A program made the position numbers and the translations under genes. Below the pieces are notes generated by a model. That model was not told where the DNA came from, ran no database searches, and saw only the letters and a list, made by a program, of their open reading frames with translations. From positions 1 through 18,215 of the forward strand of contig CACMHR010000015.1 in the NCBI GenBank assembly GCA_902613655.1: a stretch of 18,215 nt of DNA, read 5' to 3'. Within the stretch, counting starts at the first letter, position 1. Every line of letters starts with the position of its first letter. Below, piece by piece: positions 1-6,137 of the stretch. The stretch is from Anoxypelagibacter sp902613655. GTDB taxonomy: Bacteria; Pseudomonadota; Alphaproteobacteria; Pelagibacterales; Pelagibacteraceae.

Positions 1-528
1 TTTATTTTAAAAGCAAATCTGTACAGCACCCCTAGTATAAAAAATAAAATTAGCAAATACCTGTCGTTCAACTCGCGATTAAACATTATTGAAAAAAAAG
101 GTAAGTTTGGAAAATTTGAGAATTATTGGATTAAATTATCAGATATAAAAAAGGTATCTCATAAAAATAAAAATATTTTTAAGGATATTAGATTATTTAA
201 GAATACTAAATATCTCTGGGGAGGAAAAAGTTTTAAAGGAATTGATTGTTCTGCATTAGTTCAGGTTTTTTTTAATTATAATAATAAATTTTTTCCAAGA
301 GACTCGGGAGATCAAGAAAAATATTTAAAAAAGAGGATCGAATTAAAAAATTTAAGAAAAAATGATATAATTTTTTGGAAAGGACATGTAGCTGTGGCTT
401 TGTCTAATAGAAAAATTATACATGCTTATGGGCCAATGAAAAAAGTTGTTATTATGGATGCCAAAAAAGCTATAGAAAGAATTGAAAGAACTGCTAAATT
501 AAAAGTTACTAGTATAAAAAGGATTTAG
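1..528 (+). CDS. NlpC/P60 (C40) family peptidase, 5' end missing
   Basis: The reading frame is open from the first base to TAG at 526-528, giving 175 visible codons; the start lies upstream of the window. The C40 catalytic triad can be read: Cys in GIDCSALVQ (codon 83, 247-249), first His in KGHVAVAL (codon 129) and a second polar His in IIHAYGP (codon 141). The roughly 55 residues before the catalytic domain, including FENYWIKLSDI, look like a bacterial SH3 domain. Enzymes of this layout cut gamma-D-glutamyl-diamino acid bonds in peptidoglycan peptides, in periplasm or cytoplasm for recycling. Any signal peptide would be outside the window. The stop codon is directly followed by the ATG of a 22-residue ORF. 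Family assignment is confident from the motifs; exact specificity is inference. Confidence 0.85.
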   Translation, partial: FILKANLYSTPSIKNKISKYLSFNSRLNIIEKKGKFGKFENYWIKLSDIKKVSHKNKNIFKDIRLFKNTKYLWGGKSFKGIDCSALVQVFFNYNNKFFPRDSGDQEKYLKKRIELKNLRKNDIIFWKGHVAVALSNRKIIHAYGPMKKVVIMDAKKAIERIERTAKLKVTSIKRI

Positions 529-597
529 ATGCATTGGATATTATTTGGATTAGCCGTAGGTTTTCTATTTTATCTTGGCGATAAATATATATTTTAG
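529..597 (+). CDS. Possible 22-residue single-span membrane microprotein
   Basis: The ATG follows immediately after the TAG of the NlpC/P60 gene with no gap. AAAGGA at 518-523, inside the end of the upstream gene, lies 5 bases before it, an optimal Shine-Dalgarno arrangement and consistent with translational coupling. The product starts MHWILFGLAVGFLFYLGD, then ends in a short polar and aromatic tail KYIF. Most of it could be one membrane helix with the charged residues D and K near the C terminus. I do not recognise a family. Short ORFs arise often by chance in AT-rich DNA; the well-placed ribosome binding site is the main argument for it. Its neighbour on the other strand is another microORF. 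Confidence 0.4.
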   Translation: MHWILFGLAVGFLFYLGDKYIF

Positions 598-617
598 TTT
601 TTAAACTTTAAGATAAT

Positions 618-674
618 TTAAGTAGCTAAATAGTATATTACGACAGCTACTATCAATATTTCTAATCCACTCAT
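618..674 (-). CDS. Possible 18-residue hydrophobic microprotein
   Basis: On the minus strand ATG (674-672) opens the sequence MSGLEILIVAVVIYYLAT and ends in TAA (620-618). GAAAGGGG at 686-679 is a strong Shine-Dalgarno match 4 bases before the ATG, and a consensus extended -10 element (TGCTATAAT, 706-698) would place the RNA start about 16 bases before the ATG. The product is one hydrophobic stretch after a short MSGLE head, compatible with a membrane helix. Size and hydrophobicity resemble small single-span subunits and also Ibs-type short peptides, but no homology can be claimed. It runs towards the 529-597 microORF, with 20 bases between the two stop codons. A non-coding RNA starting at the same promoter is the alternative. 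Confidence 0.5.
   Translation of the reverse strand: MSGLEILIVAVVIYYLAT
621..651. repeat. 7-bp inverted repeat inside the 618-674 microORF
   Basis: AGTAGCT at 621-627 and AGCTACT at 645-651 are perfect inverse complements separated by 17 bases. In the minus-strand RNA the hairpin would cover the second half of the microORF and end just before its stop codon. There is no T-run after it in that direction, so it is not an intrinsic terminator. It could be an RNA structure or chance. Confidence 0.3.
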
Positions 675-697
675 ATAACCCCTTTCGATTCGTTATA

Positions 698-706
698 ATT
701 ATAGCA
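698..706 (-). promoter_or_regulatory. Extended -10 promoter of the minus-strand microgene
   Basis: Minus-strand TGCTATAAT (706 down to 698) matches the sigma-70 extended -10 consensus TGnTATAAT exactly. No good -35 box is seen about 17 bases further up, which extended -10 promoters can do without. The start of transcription would be near 691, with a 5' leader of about 16 bases carrying the GAAAGGGG ribosome binding site of the 18-residue ORF. Confidence 0.55.
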
Positions 707-779
707 TTTTCTAAACTTTTTATCTTAATATAAAATACTTTATCCACACTGTTCTTGTTTTGATGTTTAAAAATACGCA

Positions 780-808
780 CTTACTAATTGCAAAAAAAAC
801 AGTATAAT
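780..808 (+). promoter_or_regulatory. Likely promoter of the dioxygenase-methyltransferase pair
   Basis: TATAAT at 803-808 is a perfect -10 box; 17 bases upstream lies CTTACT (780-785), a weak -35. The expected start of transcription is about 815, which is the A of the first plausible ATG, so the message may be leaderless. Confidence 0.45.
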
Positions 809-814
809 TTTTTT

Positions 815-1810
815 ATGAAAATGTCTCAAAAGAAGTTAATTTCTAATAATTCTGATATCACCGATATCAGTAAACCCTGGGATAAAGACAACCAGGCCTG
901 GTGGGACTGGTATGTTGGTCTAGCAGAAAATGATATTAAAAAAGATCCGATAGTAACCGCTGATCCTTTACCAAACGTTACAATTCCAAGTGATGATGAA
1001 GTTATCTCGGAATTGAACGAGACTTACCCTTTGAACGATGATCAAATCGCTTTCTTTAAAAAAAATGGTTTTATAAAACTCAAAAAAGTTTTTTCTCCTG
1101 GTGTCGTGCTAAAGCTAAGGGGTGAATTAATAAAACTGCTTAAAAAAGAATTTAATGTTGATCCTGATAGAGAAGCACATGACCGTTTCCTTAGTCTTGA
1201 AATGGCATGGCCTAAAAACAAACTTATACGTTCATACGTATTATCTCCACGGCTTGGAAAAATTTCAGCTAATCTTCTAGGGGTCCCGGCAGTTAGACTC
1301 TACCATGATAACGTTTTAGCAAAACAAGCTGGTTGTGGTAGAACACCATGGCACTATGATGACCATCATTTTCCATTAGATACTAATGATGTAGTCACTG
1401 CTTGGGTACCAGCACAACCAACACCAATTGAGATGGGTCCGCTCTCTTTCGCCTATCCGTTAGATGTACATAAGTTGGTTAATGCTGTTACATTTGAAAA
1501 AACTGGTACTGGCTATGACCGTGGAGTGTCTGAAGTTTTTAAAAAAAATAGCGTCACAGTGAATGAAACCCCATTTGAGTTAGGCGAAGTTAGCTTTCAT
1601 CACAATTTAAATTTTCATACTGCATCAAGGAATCGCACAAATCGTAGCCGAGTGGCTCTAGCCAATACTTATTTCAGAGATGGAGCTCGAGTTACAAACG
1701 CTCCTACAATGGTTTCTGGGGACTGGCAAAAGTTCATGCCAAATGTAAAACCTGGTGAAATTGCTGCTAGCCCACTAAATCCAATTTGTTGGCCTGTTGA
1801 TGACAAATAA
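815..1810 (+). CDS. PhyH-family Fe(II)/2-oxoglutarate dioxygenase
   Basis: The 331-residue product belongs to the phytanoyl-CoA dioxygenase-like family of 2-oxoglutarate oxygenases, which hydroxylate small molecules. The iron-binding HxD is His180 and Asp182 in TPWHYDDHH, the distal His is His268 in NFHTASRN, and Arg279 in NRSRVAL is suitably placed to hold the 2-oxoglutarate carboxylate. The N terminus (about 65 residues, rich in Trp in QAWWDWYVG) precedes the usual PhyH opening DDQIAFFKKNGFIKLK. The frame could also start at TTG 788, but that lies upstream of the -10 box at 803-808, so ATG 815 (or ATG 821) is preferred. The gene overlaps the following methyltransferase by 11 bases. Its G+C content is much higher than that of the downstream sugar operon (26/60 at 1261-1320 and 28/60 at 1381-1440, against 11/60 at 4501-4560), suggesting acquisition. 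The substrate is unknown. Confidence 0.85.
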   Translation: MKMSQKKLISNNSDITDISKPWDKDNQAWWDWYVGLAENDIKKDPIVTADPLPNVTIPSDDEVISELNETYPLNDDQIAFFKKNGFIKLKKVFSPGVVLKLRGELIKLLKKEFNVDPDREAHDRFLSLEMAWPKNKLIRSYVLSPRLGKISANLLGVPAVRLYHDNVLAKQAGCGRTPWHYDDHHFPLDTNDVVTAWVPAQPTPIEMGPLSFAYPLDVHKLVNAVTFEKTGTGYDRGVSEVFKKNSVTVNETPFELGEVSFHHNLNFHTASRNRTNRSRVALANTYFRDGARVTNAPTMVSGDWQKFMPNVKPGEIAASPLNPICWPVDDK

Positions 1811-2699
1811 AAATGTTAATGCTCAGAACGGCCTTAACTCAATCTGGACTGACAGTATTGCTAACAATCAACAGCCAGATAATAAAGCGCTACTCGCCCA
1901 TCTAAAAACTGTACATCAAAATAATGCAGGTTTCACAGAAAAGTGTGCAAGTTCATGCCGCGATAAGGCTGGACGCAATAGTTATGAATGGTTAGCTGAA
2001 ATAGTGCCTGATGTTGATGGTATCCGTGTACTGGATCTAGCTTGTGGATCAGGACCATTACTAAAAATTTTATACGACCGTAATAAAAACTTTAAATTAA
2101 AAGGAGCAGATATAAGTCCTGAGGAATTAGAACTGGCTGAGGTGCGTCTACCAAAAGGTTCTGTTGATCTGTTTGAGTTAAAAGCACAAAATTTAGAGGG
2201 TATTAATGATAACTCAATAGACGTTGTACTGTGCCATTGGGCTTTGACATTAATGAACCCGATTACTCCAGTGTTAAACGAAATACGTCGTGTACTGTCC
2301 TCAGGTGGAAAGTTTGCAGCATTGGTCAATGGACCTATGGATGCAGCACCAGGATATAATGATGTATACAAATTAATCTATAAATACGTCCAAGCTAAGC
2401 TACCTAGGTATGGCGAGATTGATTTGGGTGATCCTAGAATACGAAGCACAAAAAGCTTAGAGCATTTAGTTGGTGAAGCTTTTCCGTCTGCTGATGTTAG
2501 TATCGAAAATAATGTAGTATCTTTGGTAGGACCTGTTGCTGAAGTTTCAGAAACCGCAGCAGGATTTTTTTATGCTTCATTTATTTTATCGCCTGAGCTT
2601 CGAAAGACAATGCTTTCAGATTTATCTAAACTACTCTTAGTATCAAAACAAGAAGGTCGATTTGTAATGCCAATTAGTAGATTAATTGTTAAGAAATAA
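1800..2699 (+). CDS. Class I SAM-dependent methyltransferase
   Basis: The 299-residue product carries methyltransferase motif I, VLDLACGSG (residues 77-85), an acidic residue at the end of the second strand (KGADIS), the motif IV region DVVLCHWALTLM, and EIRRVLSSGGKFAAL, typical of the Methyltransf_11/UbiE-like fold. The ATG at 1800 lies inside the end of the dioxygenase gene (11-base overlap), which argues for coupled translation and a shared pathway; TTG 1797 is an alternative start. Base composition matches the dioxygenase (28/60 G+C at 2281-2340) and not the glycan genes, so the two probably arrived together. An 80-residue N-terminal extension before motif I includes TEKCASSC, with two nearby Cys. 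The acceptor could be the hydroxyl group made by the partner enzyme, but this is inference. The stop is 12 bases from the 3' end of the convergent tRNA-Ser. Confidence 0.85.
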   Translation: MTNKNVNAQNGLNSIWTDSIANNQQPDNKALLAHLKTVHQNNAGFTEKCASSCRDKAGRNSYEWLAEIVPDVDGIRVLDLACGSGPLLKILYDRNKNFKLKGADISPEELELAEVRLPKGSVDLFELKAQNLEGINDNSIDVVLCHWALTLMNPITPVLNEIRRVLSSGGKFAALVNGPMDAAPGYNDVYKLIYKYVQAKLPRYGEIDLGDPRIRSTKSLEHLVGEAFPSADVSIENNVVSLVGPVAEVSETAAGFFYASFILSPELRKTMLSDLSKLLLVSKQEGRFVMPISRLIVKK

Positions 2700-2711
2700 T
2701 TTGAGATATAA

Positions 2712-2801
2712 TGGCGGAGAGAGTGGGATTCGAACCCACGAAACGGTTTCCCGTTTACACACTTTCCAAGCGTGCGCTTTCAACCACTCAGCCATCTCTC
2801 C
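2712..2801 (-). tRNA. tRNA-Ser(GGA)
   Basis: Read on the minus strand, the gene starts GGAGAGATGGCTGAGTGG and ends TCTCTCCGCCA. The acceptor arms GGAGAGA and TCTCTCC pair fully, the anticodon stem CACGC/GTGTG encloses loop TTGGAAA, and the anticodon is GGA (plus-strand positions 2765-2767). The long variable arm AACGGGAAACCGTT and the T-loop GTTCGAATC are typical of type II serine tRNAs. CCA is encoded (2712-2714). It reads UCC and UCU serine codons. It converges on the methyltransferase gene, and no terminator is visible between them. Confidence 0.97.
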
Positions 2802-2874
2802 ATATTTTAAATAAAGAAAAAACCAGTTTTATATAAATTTTTTAAAAATATCAAATAATTGCATCATCTAAATA

Positions 2875-2904
2875 TTGTTCTATCCCTTATATTTAAGATA
2901 TAAA
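2875..2904 (+). promoter_or_regulatory. Likely promoter of the sugar operon
   Basis: TTGTTC (2875-2880) and TATAAA (2899-2904) are spaced 18 bases apart. The expected start of transcription is near 2911, which is downstream of the TTG at 2907 and upstream of the ATG at 2925; this supports ATG 2925 as the start of the first gene. In such AT-rich DNA a chance match is possible. Confidence 0.35.
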
Positions 2905-2924
2905 CTTTGAACATTAAATCTAAA

Positions 2925-3935
2925 ATGAAGAAAAAAAATCTGGTTATAATTAATAATGAGAAAATGCTTAAAGATGGTGAGTCGATTTTTTGCGATAATT
3001 TAGATTTAAAAGTTTTACCAGAAGGCCTAAGCCATTATTATGATGTAGAATATATTGTAAGAAAATCTAAAAAAAGAGGTGGTCAAAAATTAAATTTAAA
3101 AAATATTAAAATTTCATCAAATATAATTAGTTTTATAAGTAATGTCTTAAGAACATTTAAAAATAATCCAAAATTTTTAATAATTTCCATAACGCCTTAT
3201 ACATTTTTAACAATGTTGATACTTTTTTTGTTTAGAAAAAAAACAATTTTATATCTTTGGAGTGATGGGCATGAAGAGTGGAAGTATATACTAGGAAGCT
3301 GGTCTGTGTGGATTTTTCATTTAATGTTTATTGTGTGTACTAAAGCAGATAAAATTATAGTTTGTAATAAAAGACTTGTTAAAAAGGAATCTCACCTAAT
3401 CTCAATTTCGCGGTTAGATAATAATTGGTTTGCAAATAAAAAAGAACCAGAACTTGATAAAGTAAAATTTTTATATGTAGGAAGACTTAGCGCAGAAAAA
3501 GGTATTTTTAATTTTTTAGAAATATTTAAAAAAACTAATTTAGACTCGGAGCTTTCTATTGTAGGTAACCCTAAAAATCATAATATAAAAGAAAAGAATG
3601 TTAGAATGTTAGGATATATTTCTGATCCAAATTCATTAAAAAATGTTTATGATGATCATAATATAACTGTGCTACCCTCTTATACTGAAGGTTATCCTTA
3701 TGTGGTCGACGAGTCTTTATCCAGAGATAGGCCTGTTATAGTTTTTGAGGAAATTTCTTATGTTGTAAATAATAAAAAAGGTATTTTTGTATGTAAAAGA
3801 GATTTAAGTTCATTTGAAAAAACGGTTAATGATATAATTAAAAACTATAAAAAGGTTCAAGAAGACATCAGAAATAATAAATTACCTACTAAAGAAAGTA
3901 TGCTTAGACAAATTTCAAACATTATTGGAAATTAA
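2925..3935 (+). CDS. GT4-type glycosyltransferase, first gene of the sugar operon
   Basis: This is a GT-B-fold glycosyltransferase that probably adds a sugar from a nucleotide donor to a lipid-linked glycan at the inner face of the cytoplasmic membrane. The C-terminal nucleotide-sugar domain is clear: KFLYVGRLSAEKGIFNFLEI, then VLPSYTEGYPYVVDESLS with the family's E-x7-E pair. A hydrophobic stretch near the middle of the N-terminal domain (FLTMLILFLFRKKTILYLW) may form a membrane-associated helix. The product is 336 residues from ATG 2925, somewhat short for the family because the N-terminal domain is compact. The frame could extend to TTG 2907, but the likely promoter disfavours this. Three further sugar genes follow on the same strand with gaps of 12, 7 and 2 bases, so it is the head of an operon. 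Donor and acceptor cannot be told. Confidence 0.85.
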   Translation: MKKKNLVIINNEKMLKDGESIFCDNLDLKVLPEGLSHYYDVEYIVRKSKKRGGQKLNLKNIKISSNIISFISNVLRTFKNNPKFLIISITPYTFLTMLILFLFRKKTILYLWSDGHEEWKYILGSWSVWIFHLMFIVCTKADKIIVCNKRLVKKESHLISISRLDNNWFANKKEPELDKVKFLYVGRLSAEKGIFNFLEIFKKTNLDSELSIVGNPKNHNIKEKNVRMLGYISDPNSLKNVYDDHNITVLPSYTEGYPYVVDESLSRDRPVIVFEEISYVVNNKKGIFVCKRDLSSFEKTVNDIIKNYKKVQEDIRNNKLPTKESMLRQISNIIGN

Positions 3936-3947
3936 TAATTAAATTAA

Positions 3948-4874
3948 ATGAAAAAGGGTAAATATTTAATTACTGGCTGCGCTGGTTTTATAGGTTCAAA
4001 CCTAATAAAAAAAATGAACAAGAAGTATGATTTAATTCTTGTAGATGATCTGTCAGAAGGAAGTATAAACAACCTACCAAAAAATTTGAGAAAAAGGTTA
4101 ATTAGAAAAAAAATTCAGAATATTAAAAAACTCTATACGAATAAAATAGATGGTATTTTTCACTTAGCAGCTCAATCTTCTGTTCCTCAATCATTAAAAG
4201 ACTTTTACTCAAGTAGCTCAAATAATTTAAAAAGCACTCTTAAAGTATTTGATTTAGCAAATCACTTTTCTGTTCCAGTGGTTTATGCATCTTCCTCTGC
4301 TATTTACGGAAATCTTCCTGTGGGAAATGATAAAATTGAAAAATTTTCTATTACGTCACCGTATGCACAAGATAAATTAACTATCGAACATTATGCTAAG
4401 ATGTACTTTAATATTTTTAAGATACCATCTGTTGGATTAAGATTATTTAACGTATATGGCCCAGGTCAAAATCCTCACAGTCCTTATTCTGCAGTTATTC
4501 CAATTTTTATTAATAGAATGAAAAGAAATTTAAAAATTATAATAAATGGTGGCTATCAGACAAGAGACTTTGTTTATATAGATGACATCGTTAAAGTAAT
4601 GTTTTTATCAATGAAAAAACTTCAGAAACAAAAATCATATTGTGTAATGAATGTTGGAACAGGAAAATCAATTAATATTAATAGATTATTCAATATAATT
4701 AAAAAAAATTTAAGGGTAAGTCCTCGAGTAATTAAAAAGAAATTAGATAAATTTGATCCAAAAAAATCAAGTGGTAAATTTGATAAACTAAATAGATTTT
4801 TAAATATCAAAAATTCAAAATTTGTTAAGCTAGAAGATGGAATAACAAAAACAATTTTAGCGATGAAGAAATAA
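3948..4874 (+). CDS. NAD-dependent nucleotide-sugar epimerase/dehydratase (extended SDR)
   Basis: This is an extended short-chain dehydrogenase acting on an NDP-sugar. The NAD-binding GxxGxxG is at residues 10-16 (TGCAGFIGSNL), the structural HLAAQSSV follows, then the Ser site VYASSSAIYG and the catalytic pair Tyr139/Lys143 in SPYAQDK. RLFNVYGPGQ and GYQTRDFVYIDDIV are the substrate-side motifs typical of UDP-glucose or UDP-GlcNAc 4-epimerases and related 4,6-dehydratases. No Shine-Dalgarno sequence precedes the ATG; the preceding stop is 12 bases away, so translation probably depends on coupling or unstructured AT-rich leader. At 308 residues it has normal length. Reaction type (4-epimerase versus dehydratase) cannot be settled from motifs alone; 4-epimerase is a little more likely. 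Confidence 0.85.
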   Translation: MKKGKYLITGCAGFIGSNLIKKMNKKYDLILVDDLSEGSINNLPKNLRKRLIRKKIQNIKKLYTNKIDGIFHLAAQSSVPQSLKDFYSSSSNNLKSTLKVFDLANHFSVPVVYASSSAIYGNLPVGNDKIEKFSITSPYAQDKLTIEHYAKMYFNIFKIPSVGLRLFNVYGPGQNPHSPYSAVIPIFINRMKRNLKIIINGGYQTRDFVYIDDIVKVMFLSMKKLQKQKSYCVMNVGTGKSININRLFNIIKKNLRVSPRVIKKKLDKFDPKKSSGKFDKLNRFLNIKNSKFVKLEDGITKTILAMKK

Positions 4875-4881
4875 TAAATAA

Positions 4882-6135
4882 ATGAAAAATTTTGATTGGA
4901 TAATAGTTGGTGGAGGTGTTGCTGGTATCTCAATTGCTGAAATTTTGACCAGAGAAGGCTACTCTGTGGCTCTTATAGAAAAAAATAAAAAATTAGCATC
5001 TGTGGCTACAAAAGAATTTCATGAGTGGGTTCATACTGGATCGCTGTACACATTGGTAAAAGATGACATGAAGACATTGAAGTATATTCTCGGTTCTCTT
5101 GATGATATATTGGAATTTTATTCTAGTTTTCCTAATATGAATTTATCTCCATCTGAAAAAGGACTAAAAATTAACGAAAATAAAAACACCTGGTTTAATC
5201 AAAACTACATTAATTTCAAATATAGACTGGGAAGTAGAAAATTTATACTTTCCTGGATTTATTCTGTTGCTAGATCTGTATCTTTAATAGAGGGAATACG
5301 CAATCATGACTGGCTTCGTAAAAGAGCTGGAATTTTAGAAAGCGTGACATCAGAATATTATATTCCAATTTTAAAAAATTTTTTGAAAGTTTTATTGTCT
5401 AATAAAAAATTTCATGAAATCAAGAGTACTGACTTTACAACTAATTCAAGAAATTTGCTTAAAGATCTTATAGGCGTTTCTGTTGATAGAGGATTAGAAA
5501 TTTTTACTGATAATGAACTTTTAGAAATTAAGAATAATCAGGATGAAGTTGAGGTGATATGCAAAAATATTAAAATTAAAGGAAAGAAAATGGTAATTTG
5601 TACAGGTGGAAATATTGAAAAATTTACTAATATAAAAGTAAGAAAGTCTTTTGCGCCGATTGCGGTAGTTAAAAATGTCCCACCTAGTACAAAATCATTT
5701 GTAGAATTAGATTATTATGCAAAAAAATGTATAAATATAATTACTAAAGGATCTTCTTTTGGGATGATTGGAGGCATTAGTCTATCTAAAAGAGAAGAAG
5801 TAGAAAATTATTTTGAATATATGATTGATGAGCATAAAAAATTAAATCCTAGGATAGAAATACTAAATAAATATGTTGGAGTGAAAAATGAGATTATTTC
5901 GAAAAAAGAGGACAGGAATTATCTTTTTCATATAAATAAGTCAAATATTCATAATAATGTTTGGTCAGTTATTCCTGGTAAATTTACTTTGGCATTTAGC
6001 TTGGCACCAGAATTTTACAGAATAATATATAAAAAAAATCCAAGAAAATTTTTTAAAATCGATAAAATTACTGAAAAATTTAATAATTTAATTGATGAAA
6101 CAGTTTGGGAAGAACAACAAAAAAAGGTGAGTTAA
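4882..6135 (+). CDS. FAD-dependent oxidoreductase (DAO-like) of the sugar operon
   Basis: The N terminus has a Rossmann FAD-binding motif, DWIIVGGGVAGISIAE (G10, G12, G15), and an acidic residue at the end of the second strand (Glu33 in VALIEKN) to bind the adenosine ribose. A second FAD element, KMVICTGGNIEKF, sits after about 240 residues, as in D-amino-acid-oxidase-like and glycine-oxidase-like enzymes. The rest is divergent, and the 417-residue length fits the family. It lies 7 bases after the epimerase gene and 2 bases before the aminotransferase gene, so it belongs to the same operon. It may oxidise a sugar hydroxyl or a related substrate to supply a keto group for the aminotransferase, which is inference. 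I do not recognise a characterised relative. Confidence 0.7.
   Translation: MKNFDWIIVGGGVAGISIAEILTREGYSVALIEKNKKLASVATKEFHEWVHTGSLYTLVKDDMKTLKYILGSLDDILEFYSSFPNMNLSPSEKGLKINENKNTWFNQNYINFKYRLGSRKFILSWIYSVARSVSLIEGIRNHDWLRKRAGILESVTSEYYIPILKNFLKVLLSNKKFHEIKSTDFTTNSRNLLKDLIGVSVDRGLEIFTDNELLEIKNNQDEVEVICKNIKIKGKKMVICTGGNIEKFTNIKVRKSFAPIAVVKNVPPSTKSFVELDYYAKKCINIITKGSSFGMIGGISLSKREEVENYFEYMIDEHKKLNPRIEILNKYVGVKNEIISKKEDRNYLFHINKSNIHNNVWSVIPGKFTLAFSLAPEFYRIIYKKNPRKFFKIDKITEKFNNLIDETVWEEQQKKVS
6124..6131 (+). promoter_or_regulatory. Ribosome binding site fixing the aminotransferase start
   Basis: AAGGTGAG inside the end of the oxidoreductase gene lies 6 bases before ATG 6138. It decides between this ATG and the in-frame TTG at 6105, which has no such site. 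Confidence 0.65.
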
Positions 6136-6137
6136 AA

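Noticed and set aside
618..674. Calling the 18-residue ORF a type I toxin with antitoxin RNA
   Set aside because: Only size and hydrophobicity are similar to Ibs-type peptides. No antisense promoter or RNA can be shown, and such systems would be unexpected in streamlined genomes.
1982..2371. Minus-strand ORF of 129 codons inside the methyltransferase gene
   Set aside because: The plus strand carries clear methyltransferase motifs here; the minus frame is low-complexity Ser-rich and lacks family signatures.
2700..2811. tRNA-Ser as an integration site for the dioxygenase-methyltransferase cassette
   Set aside because: The 3' part of the tRNA is not repeated near 600-815, and no integrase gene is present in the window, so there is no direct evidence of site-specific integration.
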